This document shows, one piece after another, positions 22,826 to 35,188 of a DNA stretch of 63,612 nucleotides. The stretch comes from Chromera velia (lineage: Eukaryota; Sar; Chromeraceae), in assembly GCA_018398765.1 (NCBI GenBank), contig JAHBMJ010005716.1, positions 2,501 through 66,112 on the forward strand, given 5' to 3'. The position numbers were made by a program, and so were the translations under genes. Every line of letters begins with the position of its first letter. Positions within the stretch are counted from its first letter, which is position 1. The notes under the pieces are model-generated. The model did not search any database and was not told the DNA's origin. It saw nothing but the letters and a program-made list of their open reading frames with translations.

Positions 22826-23274
22826 TGTGCTCCACATGACCAAGATCGACAGAGCACTTCTCTCCTCCTGTCTCTTCCACTCCCGTCCCTTCCACCAGCC
22901 CACCGTCTGCCTGTTGTCTCAAGGGGCTCTTTTTTTACGCGTCTCCGTGTGGTCTTTGGGTACTTTCATCGAAAAAAAAGGCCCCGCATGGCCCCAATAG
23001 TCCAAAACCATCGACCACCCCTCTGAACAAGCGTTTTCTTTCTACGCTCCACCAAATCCTCTGTCTTAGTAGTACGTGGAAGTGGAAAGAACAGTCCGGT
23101 CGTCGAACCAAGTCAAACTCTGCTTTTGCTGATTTTTCCCGTCGATCGTATCTTGTTGGACTGTACGTGTTGAACTTAGTTGGTGCATGTTGGTGCGGGG
23201 GCCCTAGCTGGCAAATGGACCCCGGCAAGCAGCTTTATTTATATAGCGTGCGGCCCCCGCCGCTCTCGCATGCC
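22826..23274. other. Left part of the shared 5' region of the divergent TM2 and CCCH genes
   Basis: About 1 kb separates the two start codons and must hold both promoters. No TATA-type element stands out. The left part is mixed sequence; the right part is occupied by an inverted-repeat element (23275-23537). Confidence 0.5.
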
Positions 23275-23537
23275 GGGACACAAAAAAATTCCCGTATCCG
23301 ATCATATGATTCCGATGGTGTCGGATAAGGGGGGGGGGGGGTCACCAGCTCTAGCTGGTTCATATCGGATATCGTGGTCGGACCCGGCCTTTTTCTTCGT
23401 AAGCGCCGGCCGTGCAGGCCGAGGCGTCAGGTCGCGCCGGGGTATCGGCTACCCCTATTTNNNNNNNNNNNNNNGGGGGGGGGGGGGTCAGCAAACGGTA
23501 TCCGATAGCATCGGATACCAGAATTTTTTTGTGTCCC
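23275..23537. mobile_element. Short inverted-repeat (MITE-like) element with G-runs and a gap
   Basis: The left terminus is GGGACACAAAAAAATTCCCG, continuing GTATCCGAT. The right terminus (23510-23537) is the near-perfect reverse complement. The interior repeats CGGATA-type motifs, including a perfect palindrome, GTATCCGAT-AGC-ATCGGATAC (23499-23519), and two poly(G) runs. There is no coding potential. A target duplication is not evident. It sits between two divergent promoters. Confidence 0.65.
23461..23474. other. Assembly gap (14 N)
   Basis: Fourteen N followed by a run of 13 G inside the inverted-repeat element. Hairpin potential plus homopolymer probably stopped sequencing here. Confidence 0.99.
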
Positions 23538-23859
23538 ATGTCATTGGTCACGGACCCCGGCGCCTGGCATTGAAGAACCAACATGGAACCAACTGCTGCG
23601 TTGAAGTTGTCCAGGATGGACGGAAGATCGTGGAACGTTGTCCATTGTTGTCCTCGATCGCTGATCATTGCCAGGCAGATAACAGGCAGATATGTCGTAG
23701 TTCCCCTTCTGGAAGACATTCGGAAAACGGTGGAATGATATTAGCGCAAGTAGACCGGTGTTGATTGAGCGAGAGTCCATCACGCCAGTCCCCACTCCCA
23801 GCTGCTTGTCCATAACAGGTTCTCTCCCTTTGCCCCCATTGACGGCCTCTCAAGTCGAC

Positions 23860-24952
23860 ATGGCAACGGAGCTTGCCTCCGACCCTTCCCAGGTGCAGTC
23901 AATGCAACGGGAGGAGGTCTCGGCCGATGGGAAGGCGAAGATTTCGGCACATTTCATCAAAACAAAAATGTGAGCTTTGCACCCAGCGTTTTGAGGGTTT
24001 TGGAGGGGTGCACGTCCTTTTCACGGCTCCTTTTTGTCCTTACTGAGGGGCGACAAGTTAATTACATCTTGTGATCGCAGAGGAAAATCTTGCGTAGGAA
24101 GGAAACAAAAAACCATCGACTGTTTTCTGCCACAACGTCTATATCTGTCTCTCCGTCTGTATGTCTGCAGGTGCCCGTGGTTCTCGAAGGGGAAGTGTCG
24201 AATGGGCAGCGAGTGCCGATTCGCACACGAGAAAAGTGAAATCAGGAAACTGCTGGACTTCTCCAAGACATCCCTGTGCCACCCTTTTTTTGCGGTTGGT
24301 TAATTTTTCTGTGAACAACACTTAGGACAGACACCGCAGTGCACTGCCCTCCTGCTCCCTTGGTTGAGTGCTCGCTCCTCTTCTTGGCTCTTGATCCCCC
24401 CTCTCGGTTCTGATGTACATGTCTAGATATGACTTGCTCTTTTCCTTTTCGTCGACTGCACGGTGGACCTCCAGGGTAAGATTCTCCTCCCTGTTTCTCT
24501 TCCCGTTGAAACTCTTCTCCCCTTCTGCCCCGACGTACGTACTTACTTGTCCTTTCTTGCAGACGGGCGTCTGCCCAAACGGCCCGAGCTGCAGATTTGC
24601 GCACAAAATCTCTGAGTTGAGGTCTACTGGGTCAGTGCTTCCCGCTGCTCTTCTGATGTTCCCCCTTGCGCATAGATAGACGGCAGTATCTGAGCAAAGG
24701 GGGGTGAGAGAGGGAGGAGAGCCGAGCCTAAATGCGTGTAGTCGCTTCCTTTGCGTCTGTATGTTCCTGTGCTTTCTTCTCTTGGTCTTTGCGTTCCGCG
24801 GTGTTTCCATTCATCATCACAAAGGAGTCTTTCGATGTCTTCTACCTTCCTTTCCTTCCTTTCCGTCTTCCTGCAGCCACTACTACAAGACGATGGTGTG
24901 CAAATACTGGAAAATGGGTCAGTCTTTGCCCCCTTGCTTCTTTCCTTGGTTC

Positions 24953-25007
<55 letters not shown>

Positions 25008-25085
25008 TTCTTTCTTTTCTTTCTTCCTTCCTTCCTTCCTTCCTTCCTCGCTTCTTCCCTTCTTCGTTCCTTCCTTCCTTGTTAC

Positions 25086-25118
<33 letters not shown>

Positions 25119-28100
25119 TTCTTTCTTTCGTTCGTTTCGTTCTTTCGTTCTTTGTTTGTTTGTTTGCTCCATCCAACCGGATTTCCCCTCCCCTTTTTAT
25201 GTAGGAAGCGAAGCGCACGTGTGTCTGTGTGAATGAAGCAAAACACACAGAGAGATATATACTTCTTTATGCTTCTTCTGCTGTTGCAGGTCACTGTTCT
25301 CTGAAGGACCAGTGTCGATATGCCCATGGGGAGGAGGAATTGAGACCCGATCCGTCCGTCCGTCCGTCCGTCCGTTCGTTTGTTCGTTTGTTTGTTCTCT
25401 CTCTCCTTCTGCTCCTCATTCTCTTTCTGTTTCCCCTTCTCTTCCTTTCCCCCCCTCTCCTTTGCTCACTCCCCCAGGGAAACAAGAACAAACAAGCAGA
25501 TAAACTGGCAAACTAGGCTAGCGCTTCTGCGAATTTCCTCTTTGGTGTCGTTTCTGCATCCATGCATCCACGTTCTCTCTTTCTTTCCCCTTTTTCCCCT
25601 CGTCGCCGTGTCTGCAGAGTGACGGGGAAAGTGAAGTCCCCCGACGAGGAGGACGCAGACCAACCTCAGGACCTCGGGTTTCCGCCAGACGAACAAATCT
25701 TCAAACACAAACAACAAATGCAGATGCAACACCCGTATAACCATCAACCACCCCCCCCACCCGCTCCCCCAATGAAACAACGACCCAAAACCCATGAAAC
25801 CCCACAGCCTCCCCCTCCATCCCGTCCTGAGGAAACCAAGCACGCTCCTCCTTCCTCTTCTTTCTCATTCTCTTCTTCCAACGACCCCCCTCCTACTGAT
25901 ACCGTCCTTTCATCCTCCTCCAAGATGCGACCCGACGCTCCCGACTTTGTCTTCAAGCCTCGCGCTTCTCTTTCTGTACAGAGCACAGCTACCAGCACGG
26001 CAACAGGTGCAGGAGCCGGCAATGGGGGGAACAACACCACCCAACCGCAAGCCAACCAACAAATTGCTCCCGCGTCCTCCCTCACGCCCCCCCCTCCCGA
26101 GCTCTCTCCATCGATGAGCGTCCCTTCCACAGTCGCCCCCCCCTCCGCCGGAGGCCCAGAGCCTTCCGAATCTCTGCGGCTCTCTGCAGACAAGAGCGTT
26201 CCTCTCCTCGACACTCCACCTCTCCATCCCCCCCCCACACCGCAGAACCAGAAGCAAAACCAGAATAACGTGACAGAGACGGAGAAAGACAGGCATAAAG
26301 AGAGAAAGGTCTGTTCCAATTCCTCCAACGACAACGACAACGAAAAGGAAGAGCAGGCAATCGACGCTGTGGTTCCCCCTCACCTCCGAGCCCGCCCTCT
26401 GGCGGAAGGCAGGTTCCCAAAATCCGGCTCGGGACTTTCCAAGAGTTCGAGGGGAAAGCAGCGACACAAGAACAAGTCCGTATTCGAACCTGAAGATGCC
26501 ACTGCAGCTCCTTCTCCTCCCCAAACAGCAGAAGCCTACAAACAGCCGGAGGAACCAGCGGCAGCAGCAGCGGCAATTGCCGGCATCCCTTGTCTCTCAT
26601 CTGCATTCCAAACTCCGCCTTCCGCCCTCACACAACGGAAGAAAACTCTCCCACCAACGTATGCTCCCAACGGGAATCGTCCCGCTGTTCCTCCTTCCAA
26701 TTTCCCTTTCCCCCCTCCACCGCCAATGATGGGCGAACAAGACGGCGGAAGGTTTGCCGTCTCTCAACCCGACAGAGCGCGAAACCAAATTCCATTACCA
26801 CACCACCCAAATGTCGCCATGCCCCCCTCAGCAGACTATTCCCATTCCCCCCATCATCATCACGCTACCGAGTACTCCAACTCCCTCCAACGCATCGCCC
26901 CAGGCCCCCCACCAGGATTTGAGCCTGAGGCTGAGGAGGCCAATCCCCCCGAAAGACCCCATGCACATCCCAAGCGATCCTCCTCAGAGGAATTCCTTCT
27001 CCTCTCGCCTGAGGAAGCGGAGAGGGAGAGAGAAGAGACGGCAGGGGCAAGCAGAGGGGGAGACGCTCAAGGTGAGTGTGACCGGCCGCTCGTCGATTCA
27101 GATGCGGAATCAGAACGGGGCAACGGAGAGGACAGGCGGAGAGTGGGGGGAGGTGTTCGCCTCCCTTCTTCTCTCCCTGCTTCCTCCCTTGTCTCTAGCT
27201 CTGTCCTTCCTCTTACCGGGGGATCTCTGCACGGGGCAGAGGGGGGCGTTGTCTCTTCTGAAAAAAGACAGAGAGACAAAGGCAGGGGAGGAAGGAGTAA
27301 CTGCAGAGGCCCAGAAGGGCAGAAAAAAACGCCCAAATCGAAACAACCAAGAGGGGGGAGGGCAGAGGGAGGAGACACAGATGATGCTGAGAGTGAGGAG
27401 AGAGGGGAGGGAAATGAGAAGGAGACAGGAGATGCAGCTGGTGGGGCTGTGTCGGATTTGAGGGAGGAGTTGGAGAGAGTGCGTCTTCAGTTGAAGAAGA
27501 GAGAGAAGCAATTTGACAGAGAGCTGCGAATGAATAGAAACCTGGAGGCTCGATTGGAGAAGTTGCTCCTTCGGGAGACGCAGCAGCAGAAGGGGAAAGG
27601 AAGTTTGAAGGGGAAGGATAATGTGAAGGGGAAGAGACGGGATGAGGAAAGTGAGACCGAGACGGAGACGGAGACAGACTCTGAAGGTGAAGATGTTGTT
27701 GTGAGGGTGCATAGTCGGAGGGAACATCGGAATCACCGAGAGAGGCAAAAAGAGAAAGAAAGAGAGAGAGGAAGAAGACACAGAAAGGGGTCGAAGAAAT
27801 ATGAAAAAAGAGCTTGTCGTTCCTCCTCTCTCTCTTCTTCTTCTTCTATCTCTTCGCGGGACCGGTCTTCTTCCTTGTCTCGCTCCGACTCCTCTTATCT
27901 CTCATCCTCCTCTTCCGGAGAGGAGAAAGAGAGACGTAAAGAGAAAGAGAGAGGGAGGGACAGATCAAGTAGAAGAAGGAGGAGACGGTCAAGAGACCAA
28001 CCTCGTCACAGATCCAGAGACTACTTGGACCGCATTGCAGAGGAGAACAGCAGCAGCAGGACGAGGAGAAGAGAGAAGGAGGAGAAGTCCTCCTTCAGAA

Positions 28101-28918
28101 GAAAGAACAAGGACAGAGAGAGAGAGAAGGAGAACGATACACTTCTTCCAGACTCCCTTCTCCGTCTCCGTCTCTCAGGAGAGGAAGAGGACGTGTCAGC
28201 CTCCCATCCTGAATGGGCGGATTACATCCCCCCCCTGGACCAATCGAGAGCTGACCGCTCTGCCCACACATCTGCCCCCGGCGTCTCCCTATCCCTGTCT
28301 GATTACGGTTGGGGTTCCTCAATCACGGTCCCTCTGGATGGTGAGGAGAGGGGGGAGGTGGTTGTTCCCCTCAATTCTCTGCCAGGGGTTTTGGCTCCCC
28401 CTTTTGGGGCACCTAGAGGGGAAGAAGAGGAGGGGAAAGGAAGGGGGGGAGGAGACGATTTTCCCATCTCCCCTTTGGAGGACCTGTTACCAGACGGACT
28501 CCTCAGACCCCTGTCACCTCCCTTGGAGGCAGTTGTTGACATGGGGGGGCGGGAGATGAGCAACGAAAAGAGTGATGCTCACAGGGGTGATCTGAATCCT
28601 TTCTTGCATGCTACAGATTTCTGCTGGAAAGCGTCGGGGGATTTGCATGGACCCCACGGCGGGAGTCTGAAGGGGGGGGAAGGTGGTACTGAGTGTCTCC
28701 CAGCAGCAGCAGCAGTCGTTGGGGAGAATTCAGAAGCGGGGACGTTCGCACGGAGTGGAGGGACCCCGGTGTCCCATTTCACGGATGGGGCCCCTACGCC
28801 CTCCTCTGCCGGGGCCTTCCCGGCATTTCCCAACGTCTTTACGTTGAGAAGGGAAAGGGAAAGACAGGGGGAAGAGGGAGCAGGAGAGAGGCCCGCCTGT
28901 GGTTTCGCAGAGGGATAG
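23860..28918 (+). CDS. Triple CCCH zinc-finger RNA-binding protein with RS-rich C-terminus
   Basis: Six exons join in frame: 23860-23969, 24171-24294, 24563-24630, 24877-24917, 25290-25353, 25618-28918, encoding 1235 residues. Three CCCH fingers are split across the five small exons: C38-C46-C52-H56 (CX7CX5CX3H), C73-C82-C88-H92 (CX8CX5CX3H) and C109-C117-C123-H127 (CX7CX5CX3H), each followed by an EELR/SEIR/SELR-like helix start. This arrangement is familiar from apicomplexan CCCH proteins, which bind RNA. The single huge last exon encodes a Pro/Gln-rich region, a phrase VVPPHLRARPLAEGRFP, an acidic stretch, a likely coiled coil (about residues 745-795, LREELERVRLQLKKREKQF), and an Arg/Ser/Glu-rich RS-like region (about 860-945). 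A role in mRNA processing or stability is inferred from the CCCH plus RS combination. Confidence 0.88.
24952..25128 (+). repeat. (TTTC)n-(TTCC)n-(TGTC)n microsatellite in CCCH intron
   Basis: Three tetranucleotide blocks in succession in the intron between exons 24877-24917 and 25290-25353, all pyrimidine-rich on the sense strand. Confidence 0.95.
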
Positions 28919-29451
28919 AGATAGGGATGGGGGCAGACGGTATTGGGGGAGCGTTCGTGTGAATGTACCTCCTTTGGGAAGGGGGGAGGGACTCGTCTCC
29001 TCACAAGGGTGTTGGGGGGGGAAGTGGGGGGTAAAGGGCTGCGCTCGGACTTAAAGGGTCTTTCTTCAGGCCGGTGCATGTCATGGTGTGTGTTTCTGTT
29101 GTCTTGTCTGCGCTTCCTTTCCCTTCTCTTCCTGGGTTTTCTCTTTTTCTCTCCCCCCCCCTGTTCGGTAGGTGAATATCTGAAGGTCAAAGAACGATGC
29201 GGAAATAGGGAAATTCGGCAAACACGGGGGGGGAAGGAGAGAACAGAGAGAACCTCAGGGAGGGAAGGCGTAATTTTCTTCCTCTCTTCTTTTCTTGCAT
29301 TGATGCAATAGCATGGCTGTCGGTGAACAAGTCGAGGGAGAGAGTGCGGATAGAACTCTACCGCTCCCTGTCTTCCGTCTCTCTGTCAGTCAGTCAGTCA
29401 GTCTCATTTGATGCGTTTGCTCCCGCTCTCTGTCTGCTCCTCCTTCCTCTG

Positions 29452-29492
<41 letters not shown>

Positions 29493-32184
29493 CAGACAAA
29501 TGAGATCAATCGGGAATCGATCGGAGGGTCGGCAGAGAAAGGAGGGAAGGGAAGGAAAAAGGAGGACAGACACCGAGTATGTCTGTGTCTTTAGACCTTA
29601 TCGTGGTGTGTGTAGGTGGGTGGTTGGGTGAGTGGAAAGAGAGGGCTTCCAAGAGACTCTCTCCGTTCCAGTAAGTGTGTGAATCAGCCCAATGTTTTAG
29701 GATTTTATGGTCTTTGTCGTTTATCCTGTTAACCCTCCTTTTCCTTCCTCCTTCCTTCCTTCCCTCCCCGCCCGCCTACTTAGTTCCATCGTGCCCTTCT
29801 CTCTTTACCTCACTACCTGCATAGAAGAAGGCTTGATGAAGTCTTCCTATCTTTCTCCGTCTCTTTCTATTTCTCTTTCTCTCCTGCTTCTTACGGAAGC
29901 CTTGATAGCCACCAAACATTGGTGCGCAGCTGCAGCACCTCGAGACACATCATTAGCTTTTTGCACATAATTTCTAGCCTTTCGATCCATTCTTGCCGTC
30001 GCCTCTCTTTCGTTCTTCTGTCTGTTTCCCTCTTGGCTTCTTCCAGTATTTCACCCTTTCTTTAGAGAACTGAAAGGAAATGGAAGAGGCCAGGGAGAAA
30101 ACGGAAGAGTGTGACAGGGGCAGAGGGGAGAGAGCGGAGAGGGGAGTCGCCCGTGCATGCCTTTCTGTCTGTCTGTCTGTGTGTGTTTTGTCCCCTCCTT
30201 CGCATACACTCACCTCTTTAGACTGCCGTCTTCATTCTTTCTATCGTTCTTGCACACACGCGTAGTCCTTTAGAGCTTCTCTATGGCCCTGCCTGTCTGA
30301 CCCAGATACACGTTTGCTTCTGTGCGCTGAAGAAGCGGTGGTAGCTGAAAAAGAGAAGACGAAAGACCGTGCAATTGAATTAACACAGACACCAGTCGGC
30401 ACTGCAGACTGAATCTACCATGCAACCCAAAATGACCGGGGGACCTCAAATAGAAATAAAAGGTTGAGAGATCCCTTTTCTCTTTTCCTGTTCCTTCTAC
30501 CCCCTCCTTGTCTGATTCCACAGAAGGAAGAGAAATCAGGGCCCTCATTCTGTCTGTCTGTCTGTCTCTGTGTGTATGCGGAGACTGTGTGATTGTTGTA
30601 GAGAAATCACTCTTTCCTCTCTTGACTTTGTTTGTAAATAAAAGAACCTGTCCGATTGATCGATCGATCGATCAGCTTCAAAAGGTGAAGTCCTTGCATC
30701 GTCCCAATCACATCAGCCTGAAGGACAGAGAGAAACAGAAAGATTAACAGAAGCTTCACACACACACACACACACACGAGAGAGAGAGAGAGAGAGGGAG
30801 AGGAGCTGACTCGGGGGATCTTTCGGGTACGTTCCCTGGAGGGTCCGTGTGACAAGTGAAGGTGGAAAGGTCAAAGAAAGGAAGAAAGAAAGGAAGAAAG
30901 AGAGAAAGGAAGAAAGAAAGAAAGAAAGAAAGAGAGGAAGGAAGGAAGGAAGGAAGGAAGAAAGGAAGGAAGAAAGGAAGAAAGAAGGAAGGAAGGAAGA
31001 AAGGAAAAAAGAGAGAAAGGAAGGAAGAAAGAAACCAAAAAACTGGGATGTCGCTGTCCGTGAAGGAAGGAAATGAAAGCAACCACCCATTGATTCCTCC
31101 CTGTATTCTTTCATTCATTTTCTTCCATTTCTTGCCTTGCCAGCTAACAAAGACTGTCAGTCGATGAGTGCACCCCCATTCCTGTCCCCTAGTCGTGTTC
31201 ATTCTTTCTTTTCTTCTTCCTTCTGTCTGTGTCTCTCTTAGCTTGAATATGTTTCTTTCGATCAGTTGAGGTGTCTGTAAGTCGAATCCAAATCATTTAT
31301 TCACTCTAGCTGTCTCCCATCCATCTATGCATCCACCCTCCGTCTCTCTGTGCTTCCTCTCTCTTCCAACAGATCTGACTGACATTCTGTCTGTCTGTCT
31401 GCTGGCAAACAAACCTTCCCTTCCTTTCCGTTCCCTTCAGTGGGTGCCAATAGAAACGAGGGGGGAGAGGGGGGAAAGACAGACAGAGAAAACGACCCTT
31501 TCCGCGCTCTCTCTCTCTCTTTTTTTTGTTTTTGCTTGTGTCTGTCCGTTTCTTGTGGCTCTTCTTTTGTGTCTGTCTCCTCTCCTTTGCTCTCTTGCCT
31601 GTCGACTCAGCTCGTTGGAGGGATGCATCTCTGTTGGCGTTCTTTCTCTCTCCCCCCCCCCCCTGTCCATGCACATGCATGCAAAGTGGGTGTCTGTCTG
31701 TCCAGCTTTATCGGTTGGTTCATTTGTTTTTTCTGCTGCAACTCAGGAGAGCGATTGGGAAGACGCAGGCACGCACAGAAGAGGACACACACGAGAGAGC
31801 GCGCAGAGCGGATCAAAACGCTGTGATTTTCTCAGGCTTCCTGTGTTCAATGAAGGGAGGGGGGAAAGCAAAACAAACCACTTGAGCAGATGGAGGGAGA
31901 GAGAGAGAGAGAGAGAAAGAATGAAACAAAGCGAGAAAGGAAAGACAGGTGGGTAAAAATCCGGTGTGGATGCAAACCAAAAAGAGACAAGACCAGTAGA
32001 AAGTCTGTATGTCAGTGCAGGCACACAAAAGCAAGCTGGAAGAAAGAGGAATGAATGCATTGATGCCGTGCCAGTCTGACGGGAGTGACCCGAAGATTCG
32101 TCGGAAAGAAGAAAAAATCCTTCAATCATTCAAAAATTCAATCAATCAATCACTCAAAAATGATTATCGAAAGTTCCCCTCCTT

Positions 32185-32218
<34 letters not shown>

Positions 32219-32546
32219 AACTAGCTGTGTAATCTCGAAGGCAGGTCGGACCAGGGCAGAGAAAGGACGCATGGATGGGTAGATCAGTTGCGCGCTTTCC
32301 GATCTTCTCTGCCTTAGCTGTCTCTCATCTGAATCCTCTTCTGATATGTGCTTTCTGGCTGAACGCTTCGGATGGCTCCGTCCTTCGTTAGGAAGCTCAT
32401 TCATTCGAATTCCTTCAACCGGCTTCGGAGACAGACAGAGATAGAGACAGAAGAAGAAAGATGAGCAGAGTGCTTGCATTATTGTTAGTGCTTGCCTGTG
32501 CAGGAATGTTTTGTGACCCTTTCCTGTTCTCTCTCTCTCTCTCTCG

Positions 32547-32584
<38 letters not shown>

Positions 32585-32726
32585 CTCTTTGTTTCTCTCC
32601 CTCTCTCCCAAAGATGTTCCTTCCTGTCTGCAGAGTTGTGTATAAGTAAAGTGAAGGTCCAAAGGAGGAGAGAAAAGGGAGTCGGAATTGCAGACACACG
32701 ACATACATGCTGTTATTTGGGAAGGG

Positions 32727-32757
<31 letters not shown>

Positions 32758-34899
32758 GGGGGGGGGAGTGAGAGACCTTCATTGTTGTCTCTTGCCTCCC
32801 TTTTTTGTACTGGATGGATATTCATAGAAACTCTGCTTCCTTCCTTTCTTGCGGCGGCACTCCCTCCATGGCTCTGCCTCTCTGCCTGCCTGCCTGCCTG
32901 CCTTTCTGCCTGGCCGCCTGTCTGTCTGTGGGTATTGTTTCATAGGTCGCGGGATGATCAATCAGGGGTAAATTTGAGTTTCCCTTTCCTGTCCGTCCAC
33001 ATAATTTGCTTGTGAAAGAAAAGTCTGTCCGTCCGTCCGTCTGTCCGTCCGGAGTTTCGTTCGGTTGTATAGAAAGAAAAAAAAGTAGTGCACGCCCACA
33101 TACCGACCCACCAACCAAAAAGGCATTATTCTTTTCTTTCCTATCCCCCCCCTCTCTTCGGTCATTGTCCTAATTTTTGCTTTTGCGATGCGTTGTATCG
33201 CGCAAAAACGGGTCTGTCGAACTTGCAGTCTGCGTAAAGGGTGTGTCTTGTGATTCGAACGAACGCCCTCATGCACACATGCACAGCTCGGGACAGAGAG
33301 AGAGCGACGGCAATGAATGCTGTGTGCAGAAGGGAGAAGGGAAAGAAAAAATAACTGCCCGCTCTCCCTGCTTCCCTGTACAGATTCAGACAGATTCACT
33401 CACACACCGAATGGAGGTAGGGGCAAAGGGAGGAAGGGTGGGAAAACAAATGCGCTGGCGTGCGCACAGGCACAGAGAGAGAAAAGACTACAGTCGGTCT
33501 GGAAATGAGATGGGCGAACAGCCCAACAGATAGATAGAAAAAATATGCACACACAACCTTGCACTCGTACGCAGAGAGAGGGAAAGGAGGATGCGATGGG
33601 TCTGGCAAAAAGAGAGAGACAAGCAGACCAACACTTAGATCTCACAACAAACAAACAAACAAACCAGCAAGAACAAGACAAACAAAAATCTCAAGAAATG
33701 TACGACATACTGCCGCCGGAGACCGGAAGAGAAAAAGGGGAAGCGCCTCCTCCGTCTCCTCCGTCTGTCTGATGATTTTTTTGTTTGGAAGGAAGGAACG
33801 AAGAAAGGACGACCATCGGTCCCGCAATACAAGGTTCGTTCCCTCCCTCCCTCCCTTCCTTGTCCTACATCGCTGGGCTAGAGAAAGAGAAGAGGTGTGT
33901 GAGTATTTCGATCTTTCTTGAATTTGTTGTTTAGACTTTTCCTTCTTGTCTTCCTTCCCGTGTCCTTTCGACTTTTCCATAACCTCCCCCACCCTCTACC
34001 TCCATGCGATTCCTGCAAAGGTTTTGCAGATCGTCACAGAAATAGAGAAAGAGAAAGGAAGAGAAAGAGAGAGACGCAACATTATTGAGAGAGACTGTAT
34101 TTATCCATTCGTCAATAGACCGAATGATGCGAAGATGCTTGTTTGTTCTTGCGTGCTTCAGTGCGTCTCTCTCTGTCTCTCTCTCTTTCTTTCTCTTTCT
34201 TTCATATTCGCTTCCGTTGCTCGTCAAACGTTCTCCTTCTCTTGAGGTCTGACACAAAAAATAATTCGATTTCCGTTTCGCTTCTTCCTTCGCCCTGTTC
34301 TTCCTCTTTCTTACTCCTCTTCAAGAGTTCTTGAATTCAATCGCTTTCATTTATTCGTTCATTCATTGATCTATGCATGCATGCATTCATGATTCGTTCA
34401 ATAATTCATGTTCTCCATTGATCAATGGATCAACCAATCGTTCGAAAACACAAAGTTTCTTTTTGTGATTGACGAAGGCTAAGGTCAAGATCATCCTGTA
34501 CATGCATGACACAGTATACCGGCATCTGACCCAAAGAAACCATTTTTGTCTGCTTTCTTCTGGCTGCTCATTGCCGTGTCACCGGCCCGTGTGCCCAAGG
34601 TCCTCCATCAAGGAGAGAGAGGGTGTCGATCGATACATTTTAACATTCATGTATGGCTTTAAAAGCAAAAATGATACAAAATGATAAGCTTAGTCCGTAA
34701 ATGATGATTCCAAAGTTACAGTTCCAAAGATTTAAGCAATTTGAAAAGTTATGAATCTTATAAAGATGTTTAACTGAATTATAGTATATCTAGGATTCTA
34801 GGTGGCATATTCAAGTCAGCTTTAGTTAGATGGAAGACCCTAGATTGATTGATTTAATACTAGTAGACCAAGTCTAAGTCCTATAGTCACCGGGACCTA
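28919..34899. other. Six-kilobase simple-sequence-rich intergenic region
   Basis: Starts with the CCCH 3' UTR, then runs through CT, GTCA, TCTG, GAAA/GGAA, CA/GA and TTTC tracts. Many open frames exist, but all are repeat-encoded (Ser/Leu/Phe or Arg/Glu/Lys) or lack protein-like composition. No tRNA, no domain and no splice-consistent exon series was found on either strand. From about 34330 the sequence becomes AT-rich with CATG-type short repeats up to the LTR element. Confidence 0.6.
30868..31037 (+). repeat. GAAA/GGAA polypurine tract
   Basis: About 170 bp of purines only (GAAAGGAAG-type), a sequence class able to form triplex DNA. Opposite in strand bias to the pyrimidine tracts inside the plus-strand genes. 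The adjacent 30757-30800 region holds (AC)n/(AG)n. Confidence 0.9.
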
Positions 34900-34904
34900 G
34901 TGTT

Positions 34905-35164
34905 CGTAATGTTCTGAGGCTTGCAGCCGCCCAACGGTACGCAACGCAGCATCTCAGGCCATATCGAGATGCGCGCAGTTCGAGCGCATTCGCGTTCATG
35001 CAATTAAGTCACGCGCATGCGCATGCAGTCGGCAGTGAGTCAAATCTTGGTATCAAAGTCTGTAAGGAAGTATCTAGAAGTAAGAACCTGGCATGACAGA
35101 TCCTGTATGTATGAGTCGAGTATGTTACGCTAGCCACTGATACGCATCTGACCACCACCTAGCG
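34905..35164 (+). repeat. Left LTR
   Basis: Begins CGTAATGTTCTGAGGCTTGC and ends CCACCTAGCG. It matches the right LTR over its whole length with scattered substitutions and a few 2-5 base indels; the best-conserved stretch contains AGTCGGCAGTGAGTCAAATC and AGTAAGAACCTGGCATGACA. The observed divergence implies a moderately old insertion. Confidence 0.8.
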
Positions 35165-35188
35165 TGGTAGCGGAGTAGCACGATCGCC
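35165..35188 (+). promoter_or_regulatory. Candidate primer-binding site
   Basis: TGGTAGCGGAGTAGCACGA starts at the first base after the left LTR. TGG is what pairing with a tRNA 3' CCA end requires. The matching tRNA cannot be identified from the window. Confidence 0.45.

Noticed and set aside
25744-26606. Minus-strand frames opposite the CCCH last exon
   Set aside because: Shadow of the plus-strand Pro/Ser/Gln-rich exon, which has clear zinc fingers and consistent splicing.
28919-34899. Many frames of 60-210 codons on both strands
   Set aside because: All either translate simple repeats or show no protein-like composition and no splice partners.
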